Shown here piece after piece: positions 30,768 through 39,518 of a stretch of DNA of 64,000 nt. Origin of the DNA: Pectobacterium punjabense (GTDB lineage Bacteria > Pseudomonadota > Gammaproteobacteria > Enterobacterales > Enterobacteriaceae); NCBI RefSeq assembly GCF_012427845.1, contig NZ_CP038498.1, forward strand, positions 2,046,001 to 2,110,000. Direction: 5' to 3'. The position numbers and the translations under genes were made by a program. Below the pieces are notes generated by a model that made no database searches, was not told the DNA's origin, and saw nothing but the letters and a program-made list of their open reading frames with translations. How positions within the stretch are numbered: position 1 is the stretch's first letter; the number at the start of each line of letters is the position of its first letter.

Positions 30768-31650
30768 CGGTGTGCTGTCTGCCACGGCATCTCATTCTGC
30801 ACTGCGTGAATATCGGGAACGCTACCCATTGCCCGATATTGGGCTGCGGGTGGCGCGTGCGCTGACGATGGAAGTCATGTTGACACCAAAGCCAGGTCTG
30901 GTGGATCGCGCTAATAACGGGTCCCATCGGGATATGGATGTGGCGTTGTTTCAGACCAGCATTCAGGCAATTGCTCCCTGGTTTGGACATTTTACCGACG
31001 CAGGTTATCAGCATACCAACGTACCGCGAGAGCAACTGTTGTTTCAGGTTCGGCCTATTGGCATTGCCTGCGAACAGGCAATGTTGTCAGCAACGAAAGG
31101 CGTGAATACCCATAAAGGTGGAATTTTTGCGTTTGGTCTGCTGTGCACTGCCGCGGGTTGGTTGGCGGGGCAGGGAAAGCGTGTCACGCAGCGTAGCCTG
31201 TGCGATAGCGTTTCCGTTATGTGCAGCGATCTGGTGCGTAATGAGCTGGAAACGTGTTCTGGGGCGGCAACGGCGGGTGAACATCTCTATCAGCGCTATG
31301 GTTTGACCGGTGCGAGGGGAGAAGCTGCCAGCGGTTTTAATACCGTATGCCAGTATGCGTTACCCACCTTGCAGCAGGCGATTGCTGCCGGTTTGGATGA
31401 GGAAACCGCGCTGTTACGAACGCTACTGGTGTTGATGGCTCACAATCCTGACACCAACGTGGTCTCACGTGGTGGAATGGACGGATTGGCATTTGTGCAG
31501 AATTATGCGCAGAAATTACTGGCTGGCCCGCTGGATCGTCAGGCGCTGATAAGAATGGATGAGGCGCTGATAGCCAGAAATCTTAGCCCTGGCGGCAGTG
31601 CCGATCTATTGGCTGTAACCTGGCTGTTGTATCACTATCCTGCCGAATAG
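30745..31650 (+). CDS. citG: Triphosphoribosyl-dephospho-CoA synthase
   Basis: This 301-residue enzyme makes the citrate lyase prosthetic-group precursor from ATP and dephospho-CoA. The family motifs are present: EVMLTPKPGLVDRANNGSHRDMD near residue 42, GVNTHKGGIFAFGLLCTAAG near residue 123, and HNPDTNVVSRGGMDGL near residue 232. Each is given here only in part of its conserved stretch. It is the last gene of the citrate operon. No strong intrinsic terminator follows, only a weak long-loop hairpin near 31669-31710. Confidence 0.95.
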   Translation: MPTLRQSDGVLSATASHSALREYRERYPLPDIGLRVARALTMEVMLTPKPGLVDRANNGSHRDMDVALFQTSIQAIAPWFGHFTDAGYQHTNVPREQLLFQVRPIGIACEQAMLSATKGVNTHKGGIFAFGLLCTAAGWLAGQGKRVTQRSLCDSVSVMCSDLVRNELETCSGAATAGEHLYQRYGLTGARGEAASGFNTVCQYALPTLQQAIAAGLDEETALLRTLLVLMAHNPDTNVVSRGGMDGLAFVQNYAQKLLAGPLDRQALIRMDEALIARNLSPGGSADLLAVTWLLYHYPAE

Positions 31651-31732
31651 TGACCGAATGTGATAAAGGAGCGGACTCGCGTCGATAAATTTCATCATTT
31701 GACCGCTCTTGAAAACTTTTCTATTAATACGC

Positions 31733-31759
31733 TAAAGTTGTTGAGGAAATTGTCGATAC
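31733..31759 (+). promoter_or_regulatory. Candidate FliA (sigma-28) promoter of ycgR
   Basis: TAAA (31733-31736) is followed after exactly 15 bases by GTCGATAC (31752-31759), against the consensus TAAA-N15-GCCGATAA. The -35 is perfect and the -10 differs at two positions. ycgR is FliA-dependent in E. coli. The distance to the gene is about 290 bases because an ERIC element intervenes. Confidence 0.65.
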
Positions 31760-31775
31760 CGTTTCCACCTATTTA

Positions 31776-31903
<128 letters not shown>

Positions 31904-32046
31904 CATGTAATTTCAAGCGCCTGCGTAATCGTTTTTATAGGCCGCCAGAGTGTCATTGTATTAGCACTTATGGGACTTGAAAGATAACGGAGAGGTGTGC
32001 ATCAATATAAGCCATTGACACATAATCCATGTAAGTAATGGTGGGG

Positions 32047-32802
32047 ATGAAAGCGGTGAATGAAACTTTGAAAGAGCAGTTTGTTAAGCGCAACAAACTG
32101 GCTATCTGTGCAACGCTGCGCGAATTAAAGAAGAATGATACGTCTCTGATGGTGCATCATCCTCACGGACAATTCATCAGTAAAATTCTTGATGTCGTAC
32201 CCGACAGCAACCTGTTTGTCTTCGATTTAGGTGGCATTGCGCGTGAAAACAACCGTGCGCTATATGCCGGAGCGCTGTCTTTCGTCGCCGAACCTGCGGG
32301 TGCGAAAGTTGAATTTAATGCTGAAATTGCAAAAACCGTGACTTACGATGGGTTACCCGCTTTCAGTGCGCAAATTCCTGAACTCCTTTATCTTATCCAG
32401 CGTCGAACCTATTTCCGTATCAACACGCCGCTGTGGCCGCCGTTGACGTGCCGTGGCGAACTGCCGGATGAGAGTGTTTTCACGTTCACCATCAAAGATC
32501 TCTCTCTGGGGGGATTGAGCTTGTATACCGACCGTGATACCACGGGGTTGCTGACCGAAGGCGATATCATTAAAAGCGTGGAAATGGATCTTGCCGATCA
32601 CGGTTTCTTCTGCGTTGATTTGCAATTTGTCGGCCAGGCGATGGTGAAGGTTGTCGATAACAAAGGGGAAGTGAAACTCACGCAGCGTCTGAGCTTCAAA
32701 TTCCCTGCACTGAACGCGGCGCAGGAGCGCGATCTTCAGCAGGTGATTTTTGAGTTGGAAAGATTACAAAACGAAAAGAAAAAGCGGTTCCAGGAGTTGT
32801 AA
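32047..32802 (+). CDS. ycgR: Flagellar brake protein YcgR
   Basis: This protein of about 251 residues slows flagellar rotation when bound to cyclic di-GMP. The N-terminal YcgR-N domain (to about residue 110) is followed by a PilZ domain. The PilZ c-di-GMP motifs are intact: QRRTYFRIN (RxxxR) near residue 120 and DLSLGGLSL (D/NxSxxG) near residue 151. The start is uncertain: ATG at 32038, ATG at 32047 or GTG at 32056; GGTGGGG at 32040-32046 would serve best for the GTG. I give the middle one. A helical charged tail ends the protein. A FliA-type promoter lies upstream, beyond an ERIC element. Confidence 0.9.
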   Translation: MKAVNETLKEQFVKRNKLAICATLRELKKNDTSLMVHHPHGQFISKILDVVPDSNLFVFDLGGIARENNRALYAGALSFVAEPAGAKVEFNAEIAKTVTYDGLPAFSAQIPELLYLIQRRTYFRINTPLWPPLTCRGELPDESVFTFTIKDLSLGGLSLYTDRDTTGLLTEGDIIKSVEMDLADHGFFCVDLQFVGQAMVKVVDNKGEVKLTQRLSFKFPALNAAQERDLQQVIFELERLQNEKKKRFQEL

Positions 32803-32894
32803 TTTTTAAACGCAACCCTTTGTTTAAGCTTCACACATAACAGCAACGTTTTTCATTACGAATATTAACGTATTACCTGACTTATTTACGCCTA

Positions 32895-32977
32895 ACTAAT
32901 GCGAGTCGCAGGACAAAATGTGATTGTTTTGAATGCGAAAGCCAGCGTACACGCGGCTTGAAGTATATTGGGGATAA
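32895..32977. repeat. Internally deleted ERIC element
   Basis: The left end TAATGCGAGTCGCAGGA and the right end CACGCGGCTTGAAGTATATT resemble the two ends of the full ERIC at 31776-31903. The central inverted repeat is missing, leaving about 83 bases. Confidence 0.6.
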
Positions 32978-33050
32978 ATAAATGGTTTCCAACGTTCTCA
33001 GAGCCTTGTCAGATGAGATCGTCTGGTGCAAAATACGCGCCTTGCAAAAT

Positions 33051-33082
33051 AACCGACGTCTAATAGCGTCGGTTATTTTTTT
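33051..33082 (+). terminator. Intrinsic terminator in the plaP leader
   Basis: AACCGACG (33051-33058) pairs with CGTCGGTT (33067-33074) around TCTAATAG, followed by ATTTTTTTA. The strong T-run is on the plus strand. It would end a transcript coming from the ERIC remnant or ycgR, or attenuate plaP. Confidence 0.8.
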
Positions 33083-33248
33083 ACATTTATGCTCGTCATA
33101 CTTCAGTTACAGAGGTATTGGTGTGGTTTCGTACCTTCTTCTCTGTAGTTTAGGTTTGCTGGGTATAGGGTCTTCAACGAAAGAGGCCGGACAACGATCC
33201 GGATAGATAATTTTGTGTGTGCCTGTGAGCACAGTGAGGAAAGGAAAG

Positions 33249-33470
33249 ATGGGGCAATCAGTAAGTTTCGCACCGGTGCCCGCCGGTTTGTGCTGTAAAG
33301 GTATTGGTTATGGCGCGACGTTGTCGCAAGTTATCTCTGGTGCTGTTTCAGCCACCTCTTCTCATCGTGATTCAGGCGAGTCCTGTATCCACTCCCGTAT
33401 TTTCAGTACGTTTGCGTACGACAGCGCTGCTGTAGCCGTGATGAACGGAGGTGTGCGTCATGTCGCTTGA
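33249..33470 (+). CDS. YoeI-like leader ORF overlapping plaP
   Basis: A 73-codon ORF starts at an ATG preceded by a strong ribosome site (GAGGAAAGGAAAG). It ends 11 bases inside plaP. Its C-terminal end, [20 protein letters not shown], resembles E. coli YoeI, the 20-residue peptide encoded just before plaP that, from memory, has FAY, AV and a final HVA in matching positions. Both also begin MGQ. The ORF here is much longer, with a Ser- and Cys-containing insertion. Translation through it would bring ribosomes to the plaP start (GGAGG lies within it), so it is probably a translational coupling leader. It may also be a small protein in its own right. Confidence 0.6.
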   Translation: MGQSVSFAPVPAGLCCKGIGYGATLSQVISGAVSATSSHRDSGESCIHSRIFSTFAYDSAAVAVMNGGVRHVA

Positions 33471-34839
33471 TACGCATCTGTCTACTTCTGGCACGACTTC
33501 TGCAAAACGCGCTCAGTTAAAAAGAACGCTCACGTTGTGGCCCGTGGTCATGATGGGGCTGGCCTATATGCAGCCGATGACCATTTTTGATACGTTCGGT
33601 ATCGTGTCTGGCTTGACTGACGGTCATGTGGCTACTGCCTATGCGTTTGCGCTGGTCGCCATTCTGTTCACGGCGTTGAGCTACGGCAAATTGGTAAAAC
33701 GTTTTCCGTCCGCCGGTTCGGCGTATACCTATGCGCAAAAAGCGATTAGCCCGCACGTTGGGTTTATGGTTGGCTGGTCGTCACTGCTGGACTATCTGTT
33801 CATGCCGATGATTAACATCCTGCTGGCGAAAATCTATCTGGAAGCGATTTTCCCCGGTGTTCCGTCATGGATTTTTGTGGCGGCGCTGGTTGGGTTAATG
33901 ACGCTGTTCAACCTTCGTGGCATCAATTTGGTTGCTAATCTGAACTCCATTATCGTGGTCGTACAGGTTGCTATCATGGCGGTGTTCCTGGGGCTAGTGA
34001 TCCACGGTGTGTATCTGGGTGAAGGAGCGGGTACGTTGACCAGCACGCGTCCGTTCTGGTCTGAGAACGCGCACGTCGTGCCGATGATTACCGGGGCAAC
34101 CATTCTCTGTTTCTCGTTCTTGGGATTTGACGGCATCAGCTCTCTGTCGGAAGAAACGCAGGATGCTGGTCGAGTGATTCCCAAAGCCATCTTCCTGACG
34201 GCGCTGATCGGCGGCGTGATTTTTGTTGCTGTGGCCTACTTCCTGCAACTGTACTTCCCTGATATCTCGCGCTTTAAAGAGCCGGATGCGTCTCAGCCGG
34301 AAATTATGCTGTATGTGGCAGGTAAATTCTTCCAGTCCGTTATTCTGGTGTTCTCCTGCGTTACGGTTCTGGCATCCGGTATGGCCGCACACGCTGGCGT
34401 GTCGCGTCTGATGTATGTGATGGGGCGTGATGGCGTGTTTCCTGAGCGTTTCTTCGGCTATATTCATCCCAAATGGCGTACGCCATCGTTGAACGTGTTG
34501 CTGGTTGGCGTGATTGCGCTGTCTGCGGTGTCGTTCGATCTGGTAACAGCAACGGCGTTGATTAACTTTGGTGCGCTGGTGGCGTTTACGTTCGTGAACC
34601 TATCGGTTATTTCACAGTTCTATATTCGTGAACGCCGTAACCGTACCGTGAAAGATACCATTAACTTCCTCGTGTTGCCTGTACTGGGCGCGTTAACGGT
34701 AGGAGCGCTGTGGGTGAATTTGGAAGCCAGTTCGATGACGTTGGGTCTGGTGTGGGCGACGATCGGATTGCTCTATCTGGCGTTTGTGACGCGCAGCTTC
34801 CGTCAGCCAGTGCCGCAATGTAGTGAAGAGCCAGTATAA
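33460..34839 (+). CDS. plaP: Low-affinity putrescine importer PlaP
   Basis: This 459-residue APC-superfamily permease takes up putrescine with protons across the inner membrane. Twelve hydrophobic segments can be traced. It is closer to E. coli PlaP (YeeF) than to PuuP, as shown by [19 protein letters not shown], the segment [14 protein letters not shown] and the C-terminal FRQPVPQ. The start ATG at 33460 follows GGAGG at eight bases; the ORF could be extended by three codons to a GTG. It lies next to sbcB as in E. coli. In E. coli PlaP is linked to surface motility through putrescine uptake. Confidence 0.93.
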   Translation: MSLDTHLSTSGTTSAKRAQLKRTLTLWPVVMMGLAYMQPMTIFDTFGIVSGLTDGHVATAYAFALVAILFTALSYGKLVKRFPSAGSAYTYAQKAISPHVGFMVGWSSLLDYLFMPMINILLAKIYLEAIFPGVPSWIFVAALVGLMTLFNLRGINLVANLNSIIVVVQVAIMAVFLGLVIHGVYLGEGAGTLTSTRPFWSENAHVVPMITGATILCFSFLGFDGISSLSEETQDAGRVIPKAIFLTALIGGVIFVAVAYFLQLYFPDISRFKEPDASQPEIMLYVAGKFFQSVILVFSCVTVLASGMAAHAGVSRLMYVMGRDGVFPERFFGYIHPKWRTPSLNVLLVGVIALSAVSFDLVTATALINFGALVAFTFVNLSVISQFYIRERRNRTVKDTINFLVLPVLGALTVGALWVNLEASSMTLGLVWATIGLLYLAFVTRSFRQPVPQCSEEPV

Positions 34840-34861
34840 GCTCGTTGATGATTTAGCTATG

Positions 34862-34893
34862 AAAAAGCGGAGCCTGTGTGCTCCGCTTTTTTA
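34862..34893. terminator. Bidirectional terminator between plaP and sbcB
   Basis: AAAAAGCGGAGC pairs with GCTCCGCTTTTTT around CTGTGT. It has A and T runs on both sides and can end both convergent genes. Confidence 0.92.
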
Positions 34894-34897
34894 TGTC

Positions 34898-36325
34898 CTA
34901 TCCCACCAATTCCTGCGCATAAGCGTACAGTGCTTTGAGCTGCGCCATCTTCTCTTTATCGTCTTCATGAAGCTGATACAGATCGCTGAGTTCTGACAGG
35001 TAAGACTGCAATCGTTCCGGCGTAAATACCGCACGCCGATGTTGCAGCCAGCGCTGCTGTTCGCGGTCATCCAGCGTGCCGGGGAAATTGCGGGCACGAT
35101 AGCGGAAAAATAGCGGTTCCAGCCGATTATCGGCAAACGTGAGATCCAACGCGGGGAGATTCTGCGGCGCGGTTTCCTGAATAATTTTCATCGCCATACG
35201 GTCGGCATCGCCAAAGAAGCCATCATAAAGCCGTAAATCAACATCATCAGACGCGACAAATGCGGGGGCTTCGGCAAACAGCTCGACCACTTTTTCCCTA
35301 ACGCTCGCGTCGTTGCGCAGCAGCGCCAGATTATCCAGGCAACGTTGACGGTCGATGCCCAATCTTTCCGCGTCTTCGGGCCGTAAAGTGTTGGCAGGTG
35401 CTAATACTGGACATTTATTGATGTGCACCAGCTTGAGTGGAACCGCGCTCTGATCGGCTTCAAGCGCATCCCGACGGGTATATAACCGTTCACGCAATGT
35501 CTCGCTGTCCAATTCCAACAGCGGTGTCATATCCCCCGCCAGATCGCACATGATGACCGCATTACGGTTGTCCGGGTGCCAGGCGAGCGGTACAACCCAA
35601 CTGGTGTTGCTTCTCGCTGCACCAAACATGCCGGAAACGTGAACAAGCGGTTTCATTTGCGGAATATCGATCAGCGCGGAAATTTTATTTTTATTACGCA
35701 GTAGGAACAGATACTCAAATAGCTTGGGTTGCGCCTGCTTAAATAGTTTCGCCATCGCGATGGTGGCATAAACGTCGGACATCGCATCATGCGCCTGCTC
35801 GTGCGCAATGCCGTTTGCTTTCGTCAGGTGCTCAAGACGGAAACTGGGTAGACCGTCATCATTTTCTGGCCAGACGATGCCTTCTGGCCGCAAGGCATAG
35901 CAGGCGCGTAACGCATCCAGTAAATCCCAGCGAGAATTGCCGTTTTGCCAGCTGTAAGCGTAAGGATCGTAGAAGTTACGATAGAAAATATTGCGGCTGA
36001 CTTCATCATCAAAGCGAATGTTGTTATAGCCCATAATACAGGTGCCGGGTACGCTGAACGCGTCGTGGATTTGACGGGCGAACTCCGCTTCATTCACGCC
36101 TTTGGCCAGCGCGGCCTGCGGGGTAATGCCCGTAATCATTACCGCTTCCGGTTCCGGCAGGTAATCATCGGCCGGACGGCAATAAATAACCAACGGCTCG
36201 CCGATAATATTGAAATCCATATCGGTTCGGACACCTGCAAACTGCGCCGGGCGATCGCGCGCGGGATGTTTGCCAAATGTCTCGTAGTCGTGGATGAAAA
36301 AAGTGGGTTGTGTTTTATCGGCCAT
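34898..36325 (-). CDS. sbcB: Exodeoxyribonuclease I
   Basis: This 475-residue enzyme degrades single-stranded DNA from the 3' end and takes part in mismatch repair and recombination; it suppresses recBC when mutated. The DEDD exonuclease motifs are visible: HDYETFGKHPARD at the N terminus (Asp and Glu), YNNIRFDDEV near residue 110, and HDAMSDVYATIAMA near residue 180. The SH3-like and helical domains follow. Length equals E. coli exonuclease I. In E. coli sbcB also sits between plaP and tmaR. Confidence 0.96.
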   Translation of the reverse strand: MADKTQPTFFIHDYETFGKHPARDRPAQFAGVRTDMDFNIIGEPLVIYCRPADDYLPEPEAVMITGITPQAALAKGVNEAEFARQIHDAFSVPGTCIMGYNNIRFDDEVSRNIFYRNFYDPYAYSWQNGNSRWDLLDALRACYALRPEGIVWPENDDGLPSFRLEHLTKANGIAHEQAHDAMSDVYATIAMAKLFKQAQPKLFEYLFLLRNKNKISALIDIPQMKPLVHVSGMFGAARSNTSWVVPLAWHPDNRNAVIMCDLAGDMTPLLELDSETLRERLYTRRDALEADQSAVPLKLVHINKCPVLAPANTLRPEDAERLGIDRQRCLDNLALLRNDASVREKVVELFAEAPAFVASDDVDLRLYDGFFGDADRMAMKIIQETAPQNLPALDLTFADNRLEPLFFRYRARNFPGTLDDREQQRWLQHRRAVFTPERLQSYLSELSDLYQLHEDDKEKMAQLKALYAYAQELVG

Positions 36326-36501
36326 ATATGCAGTTAGCTACGTCTACGCGCTGAGCCTGTAGTCGGGCAAAACAGGCTGGAAAATGACAAGGATACCATT
36401 GAATCGACTTTTCTGCGGCGCTTTCCTGATTTGCATCACTTCCCTGACTTACATCAATAGGAGGGTAGACATAATCGCTAGGCATGAGTGTGTCCATTCG
36501 G

Positions 36502-36540
36502 TTACAATTTTCGCTCTAATGCGAATGATAATTAAATTCG
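36502..36540 (+). promoter_or_regulatory. Promoter with overlapping Fur box for the siderophore transporter operon
   Basis: GCGAATGATAATTAAATTC (36521-36539) resembles the Fur consensus GATAATGATAATCATTATC. A -35-like TTACAA lies at 36502-36507 and a -10-like AATGAT at 36524-36529. The site lies 50-90 bases before the binding-protein gene. Iron repression through Fur is therefore likely. Confidence 0.6.
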
Positions 36541-36589
36541 ATGATTAGTGAAATTATCTCAATGCTTAATTCCGATAAAGGAGAAAAGA

Positions 36590-37540
36590 ATGCGGTTTCC
36601 CTCGATGATAAAAATGACGCTGCTGGCTTCCGCGTTAGTGGTCGCTGGCTGCGATCAGTCAGATTCAGCACCTACGGCAAGCAACACCGTTACAATCGAA
36701 CATACAAAAGGTGTGACGCAGGTTCCAGTGAATCCGAAAAAAGTCATCGTGTTTGATACCGCCATTCTGGATACGTTGACCGCGTTGAACATTGATATTG
36801 CCGGCGTGCCACAGGGCGATGCAAAAATATTTCCCGATGTCTTAGCCCAATATAAAGATAGCAAGTACCTGAATGCAGGCACGCTGTTTGAACCTAACTA
36901 TGAAGCGATTAGCAGTGCAGCACCTGATTTAATCATTGGTGGTGGCCGTGCTCGCGACGCGTATGACAAATTGAATGCGATCGCCCCGACGATTGCCTTA
37001 GATATCGACGATCATCAATTTATGACCAGCTTTACGCAGCGCGTCGAACAACTGGGTGAAATTTTTAGCAAGCAAGACGAAGCGAAAGCCAAACTGGATG
37101 ACTTTAAACAGCGCATTGCTCAAACGCATGAAAAAGCCGATAAAGCAGGTACGGCGTTGTTAGTGATGGTGACAGGCGGAAAAATGTCGGCATATGGCCC
37201 GAAATCTCGTTTCGGCTTTGTGTTTGATGAATTGGGATTTAAACCGGCAACGGAATTCCCTGATTCGGGTCGCCACGGTAATGTCGTGACGTCCGAACTG
37301 CTGTTGAGCGCTAACCCAGATTGGCTGTTTGTTTTCGATCGTGACAGCGCCATTGGCAACCAGAAGGAAGGCCAGTCAGCAAAACAGGTTCTGGATAACC
37401 CATTGGTGAATAAAACCAATGCCTGGCAGAATAACCGTGTGATTTACCTTGACTCCTCTTCGATTTACATCGCGGGTGGGCTGCAAAGCTATCTGCGTCT
37501 GATCGACGATGTTAATAAAGCCCTTGATGCCAAACCCTAA
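36590..37540 (+). CDS. Siderophore-binding lipoprotein, CeuE/FatB family
   Basis: This 316-residue periplasmic binding protein begins with a lipoprotein signal peptide and lipobox LVVAGC (Cys at about residue 19). The start at 36590 follows AAAGGAGAAAAG. The mature part is a class III helical-backbone binding protein. It resembles Campylobacter CeuE: SAYGPKSRFGFVFDELG near residue 202, SGRHGNVVTSELLL with a histidine equivalent to the iron-binding His of CeuE, and IYIAGGLQSYL with a tyrosine in the right place. That pair coordinates ferric catecholate complexes directly, so catechol-type siderophores are likely cargo. Two permease genes and an ATPase gene follow. The outer-membrane receptor is not in the window. 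Confidence 0.9.
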   Translation: MRFPSMIKMTLLASALVVAGCDQSDSAPTASNTVTIEHTKGVTQVPVNPKKVIVFDTAILDTLTALNIDIAGVPQGDAKIFPDVLAQYKDSKYLNAGTLFEPNYEAISSAAPDLIIGGGRARDAYDKLNAIAPTIALDIDDHQFMTSFTQRVEQLGEIFSKQDEAKAKLDDFKQRIAQTHEKADKAGTALLVMVTGGKMSAYGPKSRFGFVFDELGFKPATEFPDSGRHGNVVTSELLLSANPDWLFVFDRDSAIGNQKEGQSAKQVLDNPLVNKTNAWQNNRVIYLDSSSIYIAGGLQSYLRLIDDVNKALDAKP

Positions 37541-37561
37541 AGCAGCGTCGTGACTTCGGTA

Positions 37562-38521
37562 ATGAAAGCGTTTTATTTTTCAACGGGTATCATCTTCATG
37601 TTGGGGATGATTACCACCAGCCTGTTTGTTGGGGCAGGGCAAGTCACGTTTGATGCGGTCTGGACCGACCCAATGATGCGTGACATTTTCTTTATCAGCC
37701 GTGTTCCACGCACGCTGGCACTGCTCTTGGCTGGGAGTGCCATGAGCGTCGCCGGGTTGATCATGCAATTGCTTACGCAGAACCGCTTTGTCGAACCTTC
37801 GCTGGCTGGTACCACCCAGTCTGCGGGGTTTGGCCTACTGGTTGTGATGGTGATTGCGCCCTCAGCTTCCCTGATGGTGAAAATGGTCGTTGCCAGCGTC
37901 TTTGCGATGGTTGGCACGTTACTGTTTATGATGCTGTTGCGGCGTATTGTCCTCAAATCAGCGCTGGTTGTACCGCTGGTTGGGATCATGCTGGGGTCGG
38001 TAATCGGTGCGGTGACCACATTCGGCGCAATGCATTATGACCTGTTGCAGTCGCTTGGCAGTTGGGAAGCAGGAGATTTTTCTGGCATTTTACAAGGGCG
38101 ATATGAACTGCTCTGGCTGGTGGGAGGACTCACGTTATTGGCATGTTGGACAGCAGATCGCTTTACCGTTGCTGGGATGGGACGTGAGTTTTCTGTCAAT
38201 GTCGGCCTGAACTATCGAAAGGTTATGCTGCTGGGGCTGTCCATCATTGCGGTGATTAGCGGCGTCGTTGTCGTTGTCGTGGGCGCATTGCCGTTTCTGG
38301 GGCTGATCGTGCCGAACCTCATCAGTATGCTGATGGGCGATAACGTACGAAAAACTATCCCTTGGGTCTGTTTGCTTGGCGGTGGTCTCGTGCTGTTGTG
38401 CGATATCATTGGCCGTGTGGTGCGTTATCCGTTTGAGATCCCGGTGAGTGTTATTCTGGGTGTGATTGGTGCCGTCGTGTTCCTTCTCCTGTTGTTGAGT
38501 CAGAAACGTCATGTCAGTTAA
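37562..38521 (+). CDS. Siderophore ABC transporter permease, FatD-type
   Basis: This protein of about 319 residues is an FecCD-family inner-membrane permease with eight to ten hydrophobic segments. FISRVPRTLALLLAGSAMSVAG near residue 45 is the family motif (given in part), and GALPFLGLIVPNLISMLMG near residue 245 is the coupling region contacting the ATPase. I chose the ATG at 37562; a GTG at 37550 is possible and neither has a strong ribosome site. The 3' end overlaps the next permease gene by 11 bases. Confidence 0.9.
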   Translation: MKAFYFSTGIIFMLGMITTSLFVGAGQVTFDAVWTDPMMRDIFFISRVPRTLALLLAGSAMSVAGLIMQLLTQNRFVEPSLAGTTQSAGFGLLVVMVIAPSASLMVKMVVASVFAMVGTLLFMMLLRRIVLKSALVVPLVGIMLGSVIGAVTTFGAMHYDLLQSLGSWEAGDFSGILQGRYELLWLVGGLTLLACWTADRFTVAGMGREFSVNVGLNYRKVMLLGLSIIAVISGVVVVVVGALPFLGLIVPNLISMLMGDNVRKTIPWVCLLGGGLVLLCDIIGRVVRYPFEIPVSVILGVIGAVVFLLLLLSQKRHVS

Positions 38522-39518
38522 TGAATTCAAAGTTGATACCCACACTGCCGCTGCGCCCGTGGTGCGTAGCACGTTACCTTATCGGCGTTTGTGGTGGTTG
38601 AGTGCGCTGGCATTAGCGGCAATCGTGGTGTTCATGACCATTAATCTGGGCGGTAACCTGCGCTACATCCTTATACACCGTAGTTTGATTTTATCCACGA
38701 TGGTGTTGGTGGCGTTTGCGGCTGGTGTGTCAACGGTACTGTTCCAGACGGTGACCAATAATCGCATTCTCACGCCCTCTATCATGGGGTTTGAGGCGCT
38801 GTTTGTCCTGCTGCAAACTGCGGTTCTGTTCTTCTTTGGGGTGCAAGGTATTACGGCGGTCGGTGTCAGCGGTAAGTTTATCCTCGAAGCGTTGCTGCTG
38901 GTGCTGTTTTCCTCACTACTCTATCGTGGCCTGTTTACCGGGCGTCACAGTAACCTGCATCTGGTTCTGCTGGTTGGCATCATTTGCGGAACATTGTTTC
39001 GCAGCGCCTCCAGCCTGATGCAACGCCTCCTGACACCCAGTGAGTTTGCGGTACTGCAAGGCCGAATGTTTGCCACCTTCACCCGTGCAGCGCCGGAACT
39101 GATTGCGCTGTCTGCTGTGATCATACTGATTGTTGCCTTGTACGTGTGGCGTTTGCGTTTCCAACTGGATGTGCTTGCGCTGGGGAAAAACACGGCGATT
39201 AATCTGGGCATCGCGTACAAACGTCATGTGACAGTGGTGCTGTTGTTGGTGTCAGTGCTCGTTGCTATTTCGACGGCGCTGGTGGGGCCGTTAACCTTTT
39301 TAGGATTTATGGTGGCGAATTTAGCCTATCTGATAGCCGGTTCCAGTCAGCATCGCATTTTGCTGCCTACTGCGTTTTTACTTGGCATTATCGCATTAGT
39401 CGGAGGGCAACTGATTCTGGAACATCTGTTGGGTATGGCAGGGGCGCTATCTGTGGTGCTCGAGTTTATCGGTGGATCGCTGTTTATTGTGTTGCTACTG
39501 AAAAAGGTTTCCGTGTGA
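38511..39518 (+). CDS. Siderophore ABC transporter permease, FatC-type
   Basis: This 335-residue second FecCD-type permease pairs with the preceding one to form the membrane channel. After a polar N-terminal tail of about 25 residues, hydrophobic segments run to the C terminus. FQTVTNNRILTPSIMGFEAL near residue 83 matches the family, and VGPLTFLGFMVANLAYLIAG near residue 256 is the coupling helix region. The gene overlaps both neighbours by a few bases, showing tight translational coupling. Confidence 0.9.
   Translation: MSVNEFKVDTHTAAAPVVRSTLPYRRLWWLSALALAAIVVFMTINLGGNLRYILIHRSLILSTMVLVAFAAGVSTVLFQTVTNNRILTPSIMGFEALFVLLQTAVLFFFGVQGITAVGVSGKFILEALLLVLFSSLLYRGLFTGRHSNLHLVLLVGIICGTLFRSASSLMQRLLTPSEFAVLQGRMFATFTRAAPELIALSAVIILIVALYVWRLRFQLDVLALGKNTAINLGIAYKRHVTVVLLLVSVLVAISTALVGPLTFLGFMVANLAYLIAGSSQHRILLPTAFLLGIIALVGGQLILEHLLGMAGALSVVLEFIGGSLFIVLLLKKVSV

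Larger units (their letters stand above)
32803..33248. other. Long leader region upstream of the yoeI-plaP pair
   Basis: This 446-base stretch holds an internally deleted ERIC element (32895-32977), an intrinsic terminator (33051-33082) and a small hairpin CCGGA-N6-TCCGG (33187-33202). A 74-codon ORF at 32982-33206 runs through the terminator and is probably spurious. The arrangement could be an attenuated leader for plaP or a short independent transcript ending at 33082. Confidence 0.5.

Noticed and set aside
33051..33202. Possible riboswitch upstream of plaP
   Set aside because: I compared it by eye with lysine, yybP-ykoY and other common classes and saw no matching core, so only the terminator and small hairpin are reported.
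32982..33206. 74-codon ORF with a hydrophobic stretch upstream of plaP
   Set aside because: It runs straight through a strong intrinsic terminator, has no clear ribosome site, and its composition does not suggest a conserved protein. It is kept only as part of the leader description.
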